Assembly (NCBI GenBank): GCA_963666705.2
Contig: CAXXKO010000029.1
Span: 434,001-498,000 of the forward strand
DNA: 64,000 nt
Source of the DNA: G963666705 sp963666705
GTDB taxonomy: Bacteria > Pseudomonadota > Alphaproteobacteria > CADEGL01
Direction: 5' to 3'
The translations under genes and the position numbers were made by a program. The notes beneath the pieces are model-generated. The model was not told the DNA's origin and did not search any database. It saw only the letters and a list, made by a program, of their open reading frames with translations. Each line of letters begins with the position of its first letter. Positions within the stretch are counted from its first letter, which is position 1. This document shows positions 1-8,721 of the stretch, one piece after another.

Positions 1-2100
1 GTCGGCATTCGGGCCGCCTGCTTCGCGGCACGTGCGGAAGAAGCCCTCGACCTTGTGCAGCACGCCGCCGATGGCCTGGGCCTGGCCGCGCTGGTTGACC
101 GACCCGGTGATCGCCAGGCTTTGGCGCAGGGGCAGGTCGGCCAGGTCCGAGAGCACGGCGAGCAGCTCGGCGAGGGAGGCGCTGTCACCCTCGACCCCGC
201 CGTAGCTCTGCTCGAAGGTGATCGAGCAGTTGAAGGAGAGCGGCAGGTGACGGGCGAAATGCCCGGCGAGAAACCCTTGCAACACCATGGCGCCCTTCTG
301 CTGAATGGGGCCGCCGAGTGCGGCGTCGCGTTCGATATTGATGATGCCGCGGCGGCCGACGGAGGCCCGCGCGGTGATGCGGCTGGGGGCGCCGAAAGCA
401 TGATCGCCCAGTTGGCGTACGGTCAGGGCGTTGATCTGGCCGACGACGGCGCCCGCGGTATCGATCATGACCGTCCCGCGTGAGATTGCCTCCTGCACCC
501 TGTCCTCCACGCGGGCGTTGCGCCGCCGCCGGTTTGCAAGCGCCGCCGCGACCGACTCCTCGGTCACCGGCTTGCCGTCGCCGCCGTTTATCGCCACCGC
601 CTCGCCAAGGACGTCGGCCAGGCGCTCGAACTGGGCGCTCAGCTTCTCGCGGCTGGCGGCCCATCGCGCCGAGACGCCGAGCAGGCGTCGGGCCGCGTCG
701 GGCTCGCACCCCGCGGCGCCGCTTGCGCGGGCCATGCGCTGGATGAGGCCGGCGTAGCAGGCGAGGTTCTCGGCCGTCGCGTCCATCTCGGCGTCGATGT
801 CGGCCTTGACCTTGAAATAGGATTGGAATTCGGGGTCAGCGGTAAAGAATGTGTAATACCACTGCGGCGCGCCGACGATGACGACCTTGACCTCGAGCGG
901 TATCGGCTTTGGGCGCGGCGCGCCGGCGAGCGGCATGGCGCCCGTCCGGTACAGCTCCTCGACCCTGATCTCTCCGTCGCGCAATGCGCCTTTGAGAAAA
1001 TCCCAGGCCGCTCGATTGGCCGCCAGGGCCTCCGCCCGCAGCACGAGCAGGCCACCATTGGCGCGGTGAAGGGCGCCCGCGCGGATCATGGTGAAATCCG
1101 TGTCGAGCACACCGCCGGTCTGGCGATACTCGATGCACCCGAAGAGGTTCTCGTATGTCGGGTTCGCTTCCACCACGACTTGGGGCTGGGTTTCGTCGCC
1201 GTGGTCGACCAACAGGTTGACCGCGTAGCGCCGCTCGGGCGGCTGGACGCCGGCATCCTTGATGCCGTCTTTTGCCTCCTGGAATATTCGCAGGTTGTCG
1301 AGTATGTCGGCGCGCATATCCACGAGCCAACGCGCTATTCCGCGGTGGTCGGCGTATTCGGCGGCGAGCTCATCGACCAGCCCGCCGATGGCATCGTTCG
1401 CGGCCTGGCGGGCACGATCGCCCAAGCGTACCTCGAGCTCGGTCTGCATGCGTGTCGCCTGGCGCGTGAGGCGCCGCAGCTTCTCACCGATGAGGCCGGC
1501 CGATTCGTCGAGCGCGGCGCGGCGCTCGGCGGGGATGGTATCGGGGGACTGCGGTTGGCCGTCGGCATCGATCGCGACCACCGAGAGGCCTTGTGGCGTC
1601 TGCGCGAGGCCGAGACCGTGGGTGCGCGCTTCGGCCCGCAAGGCCTCGATGTCGCCGCCGATCACGCTACGGATCTCCTCGCTCTCCGCTCGCAGCTTCG
1701 CCTGGTGCTCCTCGCTGCCGAAAGTGGCGCGCAGCGCTTCGCGCAACTGGGGGATGAGCGCCGTCATGCGATCGCGAAAGGCGCGCCCCGATCCGGCTGG
1801 AACGCGGTACGGCCTCGGTCGGTGCGGGCGGCGGAAGTTGATGAGGAAAATCCAATCGTCCGGCACCGCCCTCCCGTTGATATGCGCGTTGAGGAAGTCC
1901 AGCGTCGCGGTCATCCGACCGCTGCGATCGGCCCCCAGAACGAAGACGTTGAACCCGCGATCCTCGATGGCGAGGGCAAATTCCAAAGCCTCGCGGGCGC
2001 GTCGATGGCTCGACAGCTCGAAGATGCCGCCATCATTTTCGGCGCCGAGCTCGAACCGCGGCAGGCCGATTTCGTTCGCGCGCAGTTTTTTCGTGGGCAT
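1..2100 (-). CDS. LonB/YcbZ-type ATP-dependent protease (C-terminus outside window)
   Basis: An AAA-plus Lon-family serine protease, expected to unfold and degrade cytosolic proteins. Read on the minus strand it opens MPTKKLRANEIGLPRFE, as in the AAA_32 (YcbZ/LonB-like) group rather than classical LonA. The Lon_C protease domain holds the catalytic serine in GVEGDSASLAE (Ser640) and the catalytic lysine in GGVLHKVEGFF (Lys683). Their 43-residue spacing equals Ser679/Lys722 of E. coli Lon. The nucleotide-binding loop near residue 57 (VLGADRSGRMTA) departs from a classical Walker A, as is common in this group. The first 700 codons are present; the extreme C-terminus lies beyond base 1. It is divergent from the GntR gene across 207 bp. 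Family is seen in the sequence; substrates are unknown. Confidence 0.9.
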   Translation of the reverse strand, partial: MPTKKLRANEIGLPRFELGAENDGGIFELSSHRRAREALEFALAIEDRGFNVFVLGADRSGRMTATLDFLNAHINGRAVPDDWIFLINFRRPHRPRPYRVPAGSGRAFRDRMTALIPQLREALRATFGSEEHQAKLRAESEEIRSVIGGDIEALRAEARTHGLGLAQTPQGLSVVAIDADGQPQSPDTIPAERRAALDESAGLIGEKLRRLTRQATRMQTELEVRLGDRARQAANDAIGGLVDELAAEYADHRGIARWLVDMRADILDNLRIFQEAKDGIKDAGVQPPERRYAVNLLVDHGDETQPQVVVEANPTYENLFGCIEYRQTGGVLDTDFTMIRAGALHRANGGLLVLRAEALAANRAAWDFLKGALRDGEIRVEELYRTGAMPLAGAPRPKPIPLEVKVVIVGAPQWYYTFFTADPEFQSYFKVKADIDAEMDATAENLACYAGLIQRMARASGAAGCEPDAARRLLGVSARWAASREKLSAQFERLADVLGEAVAINGGDGKPVTEESVAAALANRRRRNARVEDRVQEAISRGTVMIDTAGAVVGQINALTVRQLGDHAFGAPSRITARASVGRRGIINIERDAALGGPIQQKGAMVLQGFLAGHFARHLPLSFNCSITFEQSYGGVEGDSASLAELLAVLSDLADLPLRQSLAITGSVNQRGQAQAIGGVLHKVEGFFRTCREAGGPNAD

Positions 2101-2307
2101 GGCGTGATCCCCGGATTCCAGGCGGTATCAGTTCCTTCCGCAGTGTCACCGCCCGATGACATCCATTCAAGACGATCCGCAATTCCGGCGGGTAACAATA
2201 TCGTAACAAGTTTGTCGGAAGGTGGTTCATTGCGCTTCGGTGTTGGGCGGAGTAGCCTCCGGCCCGTCCCTATCGGGAACGTGGCAATCAGCGTGAGGCC
2301 GGAATAA

Positions 2308-3018
2308 ATGGACAGATACGGCACGTCGAGAGATGCGCGGCCGCGGGCAGCGGGAAGCCCGGCCCCCATCCTGCGACAGCAGGTCCTGGATCAGTTACGC
2401 GCGGCTATTGTCGATCTCGATTTCGAGCCGGGCGAGCGCCTGATCGAGCGCAAGCTGTGCGAGATGATGGGCGTCAGCCGCACGTCGGTCCGTGAAGCCC
2501 TGCGGCATCTCGAGGCCGAAGGGCTGATCACCACGGTGCCGCACCGGGGGCCGGTCGTCACCGAAGTCACACCGGAGGAGGCGCGCGATATCTACCAGGT
2601 GCGGGCCGCGCTCGAGGGTCTGGCCGGGGCGCAGTGCGCAACCTGGGCGACGCCCGAGATCGTTGCTTCCCTGCGGGATAGCCTCGTGGCCATGGAGTCG
2701 GCGAGCCGGCGCTTCGATCGCCGGGCTATGCGCGAGATGAGCATCTCGTTTTTCGAGACTTTGTTCGAGGGCGGGCGCAACAATGTGTGCACCGCGATGA
2801 TCCGGTCGCTCCAGGCGAGGATCAACTTCCTCAGAACCGTGTCCTTCCAGGCGACGGGCCGAATTCCGGAATTCATCGCCGAGTTGCGCGCCATCGTTGA
2901 TGCCGTGGAATCCCGCGATCCCGACGCCGCCCGCGCCGCCTGTGCGCGGCACGTGGAAAGCGCCTCGCGAAATGCGTTCGCCTGGATCGAGGATCGAGAG
3001 GATCGAAACGGCCGCTGA
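2308..3018 (+). CDS. GntR/FadR-family transcriptional regulator (FCD domain)
   Basis: A 236-residue DNA-binding regulator. An N-terminal winged helix (about residues 25-90) contains the recognition segment KLCEMMGVSRTSVREALRHL, typical of GntR. An all-alpha FCD ligand-binding domain follows to about residue 220. The first usual FCD histidine (FHxxL) appears as FFETL here, while the later His in ARHVESA is kept, so metal or ligand binding may differ from the family norm. Such regulators usually control a neighbouring catabolic gene and respond to a small carboxylate. The alpha/beta hydrolase starts 13 bp downstream and is the obvious candidate for co-transcription. The divergent promoter region with the Lon-like gene (2101-2307) is a plausible operator site, but no operator was identified. 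Confidence 0.9.
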   Translation: MDRYGTSRDARPRAAGSPAPILRQQVLDQLRAAIVDLDFEPGERLIERKLCEMMGVSRTSVREALRHLEAEGLITTVPHRGPVVTEVTPEEARDIYQVRAALEGLAGAQCATWATPEIVASLRDSLVAMESASRRFDRRAMREMSISFFETLFEGGRNNVCTAMIRSLQARINFLRTVSFQATGRIPEFIAELRAIVDAVESRDPDAARAACARHVESASRNAFAWIEDREDRNGR

Positions 3019-3031
3019 ATCTTCGATCCGT

Positions 3032-3865
3032 ATGGGCGGCTCTCGCCGCGGCGCGGGCGCGCGCATCACCGAGTCCGGCCGGATCGTTTGGGAAGAAAGC
3101 GGCCGCGGCTTCCCGGTCGTCTTCATTCACGGCCTGGGAAACGACCGGACCCGCTGGGCCGGGCAGGTGCGGGCGCTCAGCCCACGCTACCGCGTCATAA
3201 CCTTCGACAACATGGGCCATGGGGAGAGCGTCAAGCCGCCGGGGCCCTATGACCTTGGGATGTTCGTGGATTTCCTCCACGAGCTTGTCGAGGACATCGG
3301 GCTCGAGCGTTGCGCCCTCGTCGGCTTCTCACTCGGCGGTCTGATTGCCAAAGCCTATACGCTGGCCCATCCCCGGAGGGTCGCCGCCATCGCTATACTG
3401 AACTCGGTCCACGCTCGGACCGAGGCACAGCGGGCGGGCGTACGCGAGCGGGCCGATCGGGTCGAGGCGGGCGGGCCTGGCGCTACTCTGGAAACGAGCA
3501 TTGAGCGCTGGTACACGGCGGACTTCAGGCGACGGCGGCCGGATCTGATCGAGGAGGCGCGGCGCCAAATCATCACCAACGACCGGCGGTCTTATGCAGC
3601 CTCCTATCGCGCGTTTGCCGACAGCGACCCCGCCCTCGACGAGCGCATCCGCGAGATTGATTGCCCGGCGCTCATCATGACGGCGGAAAACGATATCGGT
3701 TCGACGCCTGAAATGTCTCGACGGATCGCTTCGCACATCTCGGGCGCCAGACTGGAAATCGTCCCGCATCTACGACATTTTGCGCCGATTGAGGATCCCG
3801 AGGCCTACAATGGTGCCCTCGGGGCGTTCCTCGACGAGGCCATCGGTCCGGCCGGCAAGGGTTGA
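3032..3865 (+). CDS. alpha/beta-fold hydrolase (3-oxoadipate enol-lactonase-like)
   Basis: A soluble alpha/beta hydrolase of 277 residues. The oxyanion-hole motif HGLGNDRTRW is near residue 34, the nucleophile elbow GFSLGG near residue 100, a candidate acid in ENDIGS, and the catalytic His in HLRHFAPIEDP near the C-terminus. The layout resembles PcaD-type lactonases and esterases, but the substrate cannot be read from sequence. The ATG at 3032 was chosen because it follows the regulator stop by 13 bp and gives a normal N-terminus. The frame stays open up to an earlier ATG at 2897, which would overlap the regulator by 120 bp. Probably an operon with the GntR gene. Confidence 0.87.
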   Translation: MGGSRRGAGARITESGRIVWEESGRGFPVVFIHGLGNDRTRWAGQVRALSPRYRVITFDNMGHGESVKPPGPYDLGMFVDFLHELVEDIGLERCALVGFSLGGLIAKAYTLAHPRRVAAIAILNSVHARTEAQRAGVRERADRVEAGGPGATLETSIERWYTADFRRRRPDLIEEARRQIITNDRRSYAASYRAFADSDPALDERIREIDCPALIMTAENDIGSTPEMSRRIASHISGARLEIVPHLRHFAPIEDPEAYNGALGAFLDEAIGPAGKG

Positions 3866-4011
3866 TCGAGCGCCAGATCGGCTCGATTGCGGTTATCCGG
3901 TCGCCACCATCGCCGGGGTTGGATTTTCGGTCGACGGACCGACGGCATAGCGGGCTGTCCATAGTGTCTCGGACTGGGGGCGGCGAACGTCGTCGGACCG
4001 GACACGGCATC

Positions 4012-4026
4012 GATGACAAGCGTTTT
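4012..4026. repeat. 15-bp direct repeat, left flank of IS3-like element
   Basis: The sequence gatgacaagcgtttt directly precedes the left end of the IS3-like element and recurs exactly at 5446-5460 after its right end. Either an unusually long target duplication or a pre-existing repeat. Confidence 0.85.
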
Positions 4027-4091
4027 GAGTCGGACCCGATTTCCTTGGACACAGAATTGGCTTAATCGAAGTGTCCAAGGAGGACCGGAAC

Positions 4092-4502
4092 ATGACCGAC
4101 AATTTTGAGAACAAAGTTGCTGTTGATGGGCCTGTGGTAAACGAGGGCGAGCTTGGCTCGTCCACGTTTTCCCCGGGCCAGGTTTCGCCGGCAGGCCCGC
4201 TGGGACTTGGCCAGCGGTGGACGGTGACGCGCAAGCGTGAGGTTGCCCTGCGGCTTTTGCGTGGCGAGCCGGTGGAACTTTTGTCGCGGCAGTTGGGCGT
4301 GGAGATTTTCCGGCTCGAGCAGTGGCGTGAGAAGGCGATCGCCGGGATCGATGCCTCGCTCAAGGAACGCAAGGGCGATCCGGTGAAGGCGGAACTGGAC
4401 ATCGCCATGAAGCGGATCGGGGAGTTGATCATGCAGGTGGAACTGCTGGAGGCCAAGACGGAGACGTCCGGCCCTTTGGGGCGGCGGAGGTCGCGGCGAT
4501 GA
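4092..4502 (+). CDS. IS3-like transposase OrfA
   Basis: A 136-residue helix-turn-helix protein of the two-ORF IS3-like transposase. The central part (VTRKREVALRLLRGEPVELL followed by SRQLGVEIFRLEQWRE) is the DNA-binding helix-turn-helix. A short C-terminal helix (MKRIGELIMQVELLEAK) probably mediates oligomerisation. The ATG at 4092 is preferred because AGGAGG lies 8 bp upstream; a GTG at 4071 is also open. The gene ends in an ATGA overlap with orfB, so OrfB may be made by translational coupling or by frameshifting to an OrfAB fusion. Confidence 0.85.
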   Translation: MTDNFENKVAVDGPVVNEGELGSSTFSPGQVSPAGPLGLGQRWTVTRKREVALRLLRGEPVELLSRQLGVEIFRLEQWREKAIAGIDASLKERKGDPVKAELDIAMKRIGELIMQVELLEAKTETSGPLGRRRSRR

Positions 4503-5410
4503 GTGCCGCCACCTCTCCCGGCACGGGTTTGGCCTACGGCCTCCAGCGGGTCTGTGCGGCCTGGAGTTTTGCCCGTTCCTCGTTCTACGCCATGAAATCC
4601 CGGCAGCAGGCCACCGCTGAGCGCCCACCAGCAAAGCGCCGGGGACCGAAGCCCTCGATCTCGGACGAGGCTCTGCTGGTGGCCATCGAGGCCGACCTGG
4701 AGGCATCCCCCTGGGAGGGCGAGGGACACCGCAAGGTCTGGGCTCGGCTTCGGGTCTGTCGTGGCATCCGTGTTTCCCGCAAGCGGGTGCTCCGGGTGAT
4801 GCGCGAGAACAACCTGCTCTCGCCCCATCGCTGCCGCCGCCGTGGCGGAAATCCCCATGTCGGTGAGATCATCACCCATGCCCCCAACCTCATGTGGGGC
4901 ACGGACGGCGTTCGGGTGTTCACGGTGGACGACGGCTGGGGCTGGATATTCACCGCCATCGAGCATTGGAACGCCGAGTGCGTCGGCTGGCATGTGTGCA
5001 AGCGAGGCGACCGCTTCGCCGCCCTTCAGCCGATCTCCATGGGGCTTGCGAGGCTGTATGCCTCGACCTCCGCCGGTGCGGCGCGGGGGCTGGCCTTGCG
5101 GATGGATCACGGCTCCCAGTATCTGTCGGACCACTTCACCAACCAGATCAAGTTCTGGGGCATCCAGCCGTCCTACGCCTTCGTCGAACAGCCCCAGACC
5201 AACGGCGTCGCCGAGAGGTTCAATCGCACGCTCAAGGAACAGATCATCCATGGCCGCATCTACCGCAACATCGCGGAGCTGCGGAACGCCGTCCGCGGGT
5301 TCGTCGAACAGTACAATGCCCAGTGGATCGTGGAGAAGAACGGCTACCTGAGCCCCGCTCAAGCTCGTCAGGCGTGGCACACCGCGATGTCACTCAGGCC
5401 CGCCGCATGA
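4499..5410 (+). CDS. IS3-like transposase OrfB (rve/DDE integrase core)
   Basis: A 303-residue catalytic subunit of the element. An N-terminal HTH_21-like region (residues about 60-110) precedes an integrase core with the DDE residues in MWGTDGVRVF, LRMDHGSQYLS and NGVAERFNRTLKE. The C-terminus (YLSPAQARQAW) is typical of IS3/IS2-type OrfB. It starts within the ATGA overlap with orfA. All three acidic residues are present and the frame is uninterrupted, so the enzyme may be active. The stop lies 35 bp before the right end of the element. Confidence 0.9.
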   Translation: MSAATSPGTGLAYGLQRVCAAWSFARSSFYAMKSRQQATAERPPAKRRGPKPSISDEALLVAIEADLEASPWEGEGHRKVWARLRVCRGIRVSRKRVLRVMRENNLLSPHRCRRRGGNPHVGEIITHAPNLMWGTDGVRVFTVDDGWGWIFTAIEHWNAECVGWHVCKRGDRFAALQPISMGLARLYASTSAGAARGLALRMDHGSQYLSDHFTNQIKFWGIQPSYAFVEQPQTNGVAERFNRTLKEQIIHGRIYRNIAELRNAVRGFVEQYNAQWIVEKNGYLSPAQARQAWHTAMSLRPAA

Positions 5411-5445
5411 GACAAACTTGTGTCCAAGGAACCGGGTGCGATACA

Positions 5446-5460
5446 GATGACAAGCGTTTT
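5446..5460. repeat. 15-bp direct repeat, right flank of IS3-like element
   Basis: Second exact copy of gatgacaagcgtttt (first at 4012-4026), directly abutting the right end of the IS3-like element. Confidence 0.85.
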
Positions 5461-5494
5461 ATGGTTGCGCGGCCTGAGTGATTGGCTTCTCTAA

Positions 5495-7018
5495 GAGCCT
5501 GTCCGAGAATTCGGATTTGGCTCGACGTGGGTATCGGAGTGTGATTCGTTAAACGGCATGAGCAAAACCTTTCGAGCTTGGGACGTGGATCAGGTCTGGC
5601 TGTTGCCGGCTTCGGTCCATGACTTCGTGCCGGCGGGACACGCGGCGCACCTGGTGCGGGATGCGGTGCGCGAGAGCCTGGACCTGTCGGCGATCTTTGC
5701 GGCCTATGGCGAGGCGCGCGGCCAGCCGCCCTACCACCCGGTGATGATGGTGGCGCTGTTGCTGTACGCCTACAGCGTCGGCGTCTATTCGTCGCGCCGC
5801 ATCGCCAGGGGGTGTGAGGAGCGCGTCGACTTCATGGCGGTGACGGGGATGCAGCGGCCCGACTTCCGCACCATCTCGGATTTCCGCAAGCGCCATCTCG
5901 CGGCGCTGTCGGGGCTGTTCGCGCAGGTGCTGGCCCTGTGCCGCCGGGCGGGGCTGGTCAAGCTCGGCCATGTGGCGCTGGACGGCACCAAGATCAAGGC
6001 CAACGCCTCCAAGCACAAGGCGATGTCTTACGCCCGCATGGTCAGGGCGGAGGCCGGGCTCGAGGCGGTGGTCGAGAGCTGGCTCGATCGGGCGGCGGCG
6101 GCCGATGCGGCGGAGGACGAGGCGTTGGGGGTCGCGGCGCGGGGCGACGAGATGCCGGCCTGGGTCGCCGACAAGGCCAAGCGTCTGGCCAAGATTCGCG
6201 AGGCCAAGGCCGCCCTGGAGGCCGAGGCGCGGGACGCGGCCGCGCGCGCCGCCCAGACGCGGGCGCCGAAGCGCCCGGGACCCAAGCCCAAGCCGCCGGC
6301 GGATGTGCCGGCGGACAAGGCGCAGCGCAACTTCACCGACCCCGAGAGCCGCATCCTCAAGACCAAGGACGGCTTCATCCAGGGCTATAATGCCCAGGCC
6401 GCGGTCGATGCCAAACGCCAGATCATCGTCGCCCACGCCCTGACCGATTCGACCAGCGACCAGGGCCAGCTCGAACCCCTGATCGACGCCATCGAAGCCA
6501 ACCTCGGGCGGCGTCCCAGGGAGATATCGGCGGACGCCGGCTACTGCTCGAAGGCGAACCTGGAGGCCGCCGATAGGCGGGGCATCAAGCCCTACATCGC
6601 GACCGGGCGGCAAAAGCACGGCCAAGCCGCCGCCGTGGGCCCGCGCGCCGCGCCGCCCGGCGGCCGGGTCGCGGCCATGGCGGCCACCCTCAGGCGCGCC
6701 GGGCGCCGCAGCCGCTACCGCCTGCGCAAGCAGACCGTCGAGCCGGTGTTCGGCCAGATCAAGCAGGCCCGGGGCTTCCGTCAGTTCCTGCTGCGCGGCC
6801 GTGAGAAGGTCACATGCGAATGGGCGATGATCTGCACCGCCCACAACCTGGCCAAGCTCGCCGTCGCCCAAGCGCCATGAGACGCCGAGACCAATCATGC
6901 CTCTCGCCGCGCCAAGCCCCTGAAGGCAACCACCCATGAGCCAAACCACCAAAATCACGACAAGACCACTCGCCATCACCCCAATGCTTGCCAACAACAT
7001 CAAATCTCGGACAGGCTC
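5495..7018 (+). mobile_element. IS1182-family insertion sequence
   Basis: A 1.52-kb element with inverted ends gagcctgtccgaga at 5495 and its complement ending at 7018. The left flank is ctaa (5491-5494) and the right flank ctag (7019-7022), consistent with insertion at a CTAR site and a 4-bp duplication carrying one difference. It holds a single intact transposase gene. It lies 35 bp from the IS3-like element. Confidence 0.9.
5558..6880 (+). CDS. IS1182-family transposase
   Basis: A 440-residue DDE transposase. The N-terminal DUF772-type domain (residues about 15-90, including RGQPPYHPVMMVALLLYAYS) is followed by the catalytic core. The DDE residues lie in ALDGTKIKANAS, ISADAGYCSK and KQTVEPVFGQIKQARGFRQF. 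A basic and acidic linker (residues about 165-260) is typical of the family. The ATG at 5558 sits 63 bp inside the left end. No frameshift or internal stop is seen, so the copy may be functional. Confidence 0.93.
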   Translation: MSKTFRAWDVDQVWLLPASVHDFVPAGHAAHLVRDAVRESLDLSAIFAAYGEARGQPPYHPVMMVALLLYAYSVGVYSSRRIARGCEERVDFMAVTGMQRPDFRTISDFRKRHLAALSGLFAQVLALCRRAGLVKLGHVALDGTKIKANASKHKAMSYARMVRAEAGLEAVVESWLDRAAAADAAEDEALGVAARGDEMPAWVADKAKRLAKIREAKAALEAEARDAAARAAQTRAPKRPGPKPKPPADVPADKAQRNFTDPESRILKTKDGFIQGYNAQAAVDAKRQIIVAHALTDSTSDQGQLEPLIDAIEANLGRRPREISADAGYCSKANLEAADRRGIKPYIATGRQKHGQAAAVGPRAAPPGGRVAAMAATLRRAGRRSRYRLRKQTVEPVFGQIKQARGFRQFLLRGREKVTCEWAMICTAHNLAKLAVAQAP

Positions 7019-7043
7019 CTAGGAGGCGGCGTTAAGTTGGAGT

Positions 7044-7268
7044 ATGGGCATGATAAAGCACCAGGCTTTGGCGGTCGGCCTCATCGTCGTCGGCGTCCTC
7101 GCCAACAATTACATCTATTTGCACGATATCGTGCTGGATAAGCATTTCGGTGCGATCTTCTTGGGTCGTGCGAGCATGATCGCGGTCGGCGCCTCGTTGA
7201 TTCCGATCGTCGCCGGCCTGTTCCTGATCCTTCGGGCGCCAGATCGGGGTCGGCCCGAAAAGGACTGA
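7044..7268 (+). CDS. small two-helix membrane protein, unknown function
   Basis: A 74-residue protein that I do not recognise. It has two hydrophobic segments, residues about 6-30 (HQALAVGLIVVGVLANNYIY) and 41-64 (SMIAVGASLIPIVAGLFLIL), separated by a short polar loop, and a charged C-terminus (RAPDRGRPEKD). This predicts a small inner-membrane protein with two transmembrane helices. It is hemmed in by the IS1182 element on the left (25 bp) and the ISNCY element on the right (27 bp), so any original operon partners have been separated from it. It could be a true small gene or the remnant of a larger locus. Confidence 0.6.
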   Translation: MGMIKHQALAVGLIVVGVLANNYIYLHDIVLDKHFGAIFLGRASMIAVGASLIPIVAGLFLILRAPDRGRPEKD

Positions 7269-7279
7269 GCACCGAGAGC

Positions 7280-7295
7280 CGGGGCTGCTATCCCC
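7280..7295. repeat. 16-bp direct repeat, left flank of ISNCY element
   Basis: cggggctgctatcccc, repeated exactly at 8706-8721. Interpreted as the target duplication of the ISNCY element. Confidence 0.85.
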
Positions 7296-8705
7296 TGTAG
7301 ATAGCGAATTAAGTTGGCCGGTTTATGTAGCACATCGATTGACCGCTCTGTTGATGTTGTGGCGCCTGTGGGGAAGTGGTCAGGTCGGCGTAGCCGAGCT
7401 GTCCACTTATCCACGGGCGGGTCGCGTCGAGCGGCATCACGCGGCCCTCTTCATGGTGTCTCCTTCCAGAAGCGCGCCATCGCCTCGGTAGCGGGCGATC
7501 GGGCGCGGCCCGTGGAATATGGCGTAGGTGGCGTCCGGATAGTGGTGGACGCGGACCTTGGCCTTGACGTAGTGCGGCCTCAGCGATGACGGCGGGATCT
7601 GCAGGACGATGCCGTGGAAGCGTACGGTGTTGTCGTTGCCGACGGTGCGCGTCTCCTGGACGCACAGCACGTCGCGCCACTGTTCCGCCGGCACGGCGAC
7701 GAAGGCCGAGCCCGGCTCTTCGGGAGCGATCGCGAAGCGCGCATTGTAGTCGGGAATGAAGGTCTCGGCGAGGAAGCGGTTGGCCCCTTCGATCGTCGAG
7801 ACGCCGGCCAATGCCAACTCCTTGGGGAGCCGGTCCTGCAAGGTGCGGAAGGCGCGCTCGGAGCGCCCGCGCGCCTCCGGCGAATAGGCCGCGATGTGCT
7901 CGATGCCGAGCTGGGCCAAGGCCCGTCCGAGCTGGGAGGGCTTGTCGCGGTCCACCTTGCCACCCGCCTGGGGGGTGTGGAAGTAGTGGCTCGCGCGGTC
8001 GGTGTAGAGCGCGCACGGCAGCCCGTGCCGGCCGAACACCTCGCCCAGCCCCTGGAAGCTCGACATGGTGCCCTCCTCGGCGACCAGGAAGCCCGAGTAG
8101 ATCGCCCCGCTCGCATCGTCCAGAGAGACGATCATATCCTGCTCTTCGTCGCGGCCCGGCAGCCAGCGGTGCGTCGAGCCGTCCTGATGCAGCATCATGC
8201 CCACGAGCGGCCGCCGCGGCCGCTTGCGCCGGTGCGCCCCGCGCCTGGGCGCCGGCGCCGCCAGGCCGCGGCCGTGGAGAAACGTCTTGGTCCAGGTGTA
8301 ACCCCAGCGGAAGCCGTGGTCCTTCACCAGGTGCTCGTGGAAGTGCTTGACCGTGAAACCCGCGTAGCGCTCGCGGTAAAGAGCTTCGACCCGCATCGCC
8401 TCGTCCACCGGCACCCGCTTGGGCGACGGCTTGCCCAGACGCCGGTCCAGAAGCCCCGCATCGCCCTCACACTCGAAACGACGGCACCAGCGCCGAAACG
8501 TGCGCTCGCCGACCCCAAGCACCTCCGCCGCCTCCAACTGGCTCAACGATCCCGCCTCACAACGACCGAAAACATCCCGAAACCTCATCATGCGCACACC
8601 TTGCAAAACATCTGTCCGTCTCATCCCACCCCCTTCAAACAGGAGGCTCAATAAACCGGACAGATCGTATGCTACATAGAACGGACAGATCGTGTGCTAT
8701 CTACA
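7296..8705 (-). mobile_element. ISNCY-type insertion sequence (complete copy)
   Basis: A 1410-bp element whose two ends share the inverted sequence tgtagatagc, with further similar blocks inside (repeats around the motif ctatgtagca). It is flanked by an exact 16-bp direct repeat and carries one intact transposase gene on the minus strand. A second, truncated copy sits at 14752-15341 next to dapA. Confidence 0.88.
7437..8627 (-). CDS. ISNCY-family transposase (integrase core)
   Basis: A 396-residue transposase with an N-terminal helix-turn-helix (LSQLEAAEVLGVGERTFRRW) and an rve-like catalytic core. Candidate DDE residues lie in MLHQDGSTHRW, ALYTDRASHYF and RGRSERAFRTLQDR. The C-terminal domain (residues about 300-390) is typical of ISNCY proteins. 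The ATG at 8627 is chosen because a purine-rich stretch (gggggtggg) precedes it; an upstream TTG at 8651 is in frame. The last 149 codons are duplicated at 14752-15200. Confidence 0.88.
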   Translation of the reverse strand, partial: GMRRTDVLQGVRMMRFRDVFGRCEAGSLSQLEAAEVLGVGERTFRRWCRRFECEGDAGLLDRRLGKPSPKRVPVDEAMRVEALYRERYAGFTVKHFHEHLVKDHGFRWGYTWTKTFLHGRGLAAPAPRRGAHRRKRPRRPLVGMMLHQDGSTHRWLPGRDEEQDMIVSLDDASGAIYSGFLVAEEGTMSSFQGLGEVFGRHGLPCALYTDRASHYFHTPQAGGKVDRDKPSQLGRALAQLGIEHIAAYSPEARGRSERAFRTLQDRLPKELALAGVSTIEGANRFLAETFIPDYNARFAIAPEEPGSAFVAVPAEQWRDVLCVQETRTVGNDNTVRFHGIVLQIPPSSLRPHYVKAKVRVHHYPDATYAIFHGPRPIARYRGDGALLEGDTMKRAA

Positions 8706-8721
8706 CGGGGCTGCTATCCCC
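8706..8721. repeat. 16-bp direct repeat, right flank of ISNCY element
   Basis: Exact second copy of cggggctgctatcccc (first at 7280-7295). Confidence 0.85.

Larger units (their letters stand above)
4027..5445 (+). mobile_element. IS3-like two-ORF insertion sequence
   Basis: A 1.42-kb element bounded by imperfect inverted ends that share ttccttggacaca (left) and its complement tgtgtccaaggaa (right). It encodes OrfA and OrfB overlapping by ATGA and is flanked by an exact 15-bp direct repeat. Both genes are open and the element looks intact. The flanking repeat is longer than the 3-5 bp normal for the IS3 family, so the subgroup is uncertain. Confidence 0.85.

Noticed and set aside
823..2307. 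494-codon plus-strand frame opposite the Lon-like gene
   Set aside because: The minus strand encodes conserved Lon domains over the same bases, including Ser640 and Lys683.
3862..4065. 67-codon frame after the hydrolase
   Set aside because: No family features and it overlaps the left end of the IS3-like element.
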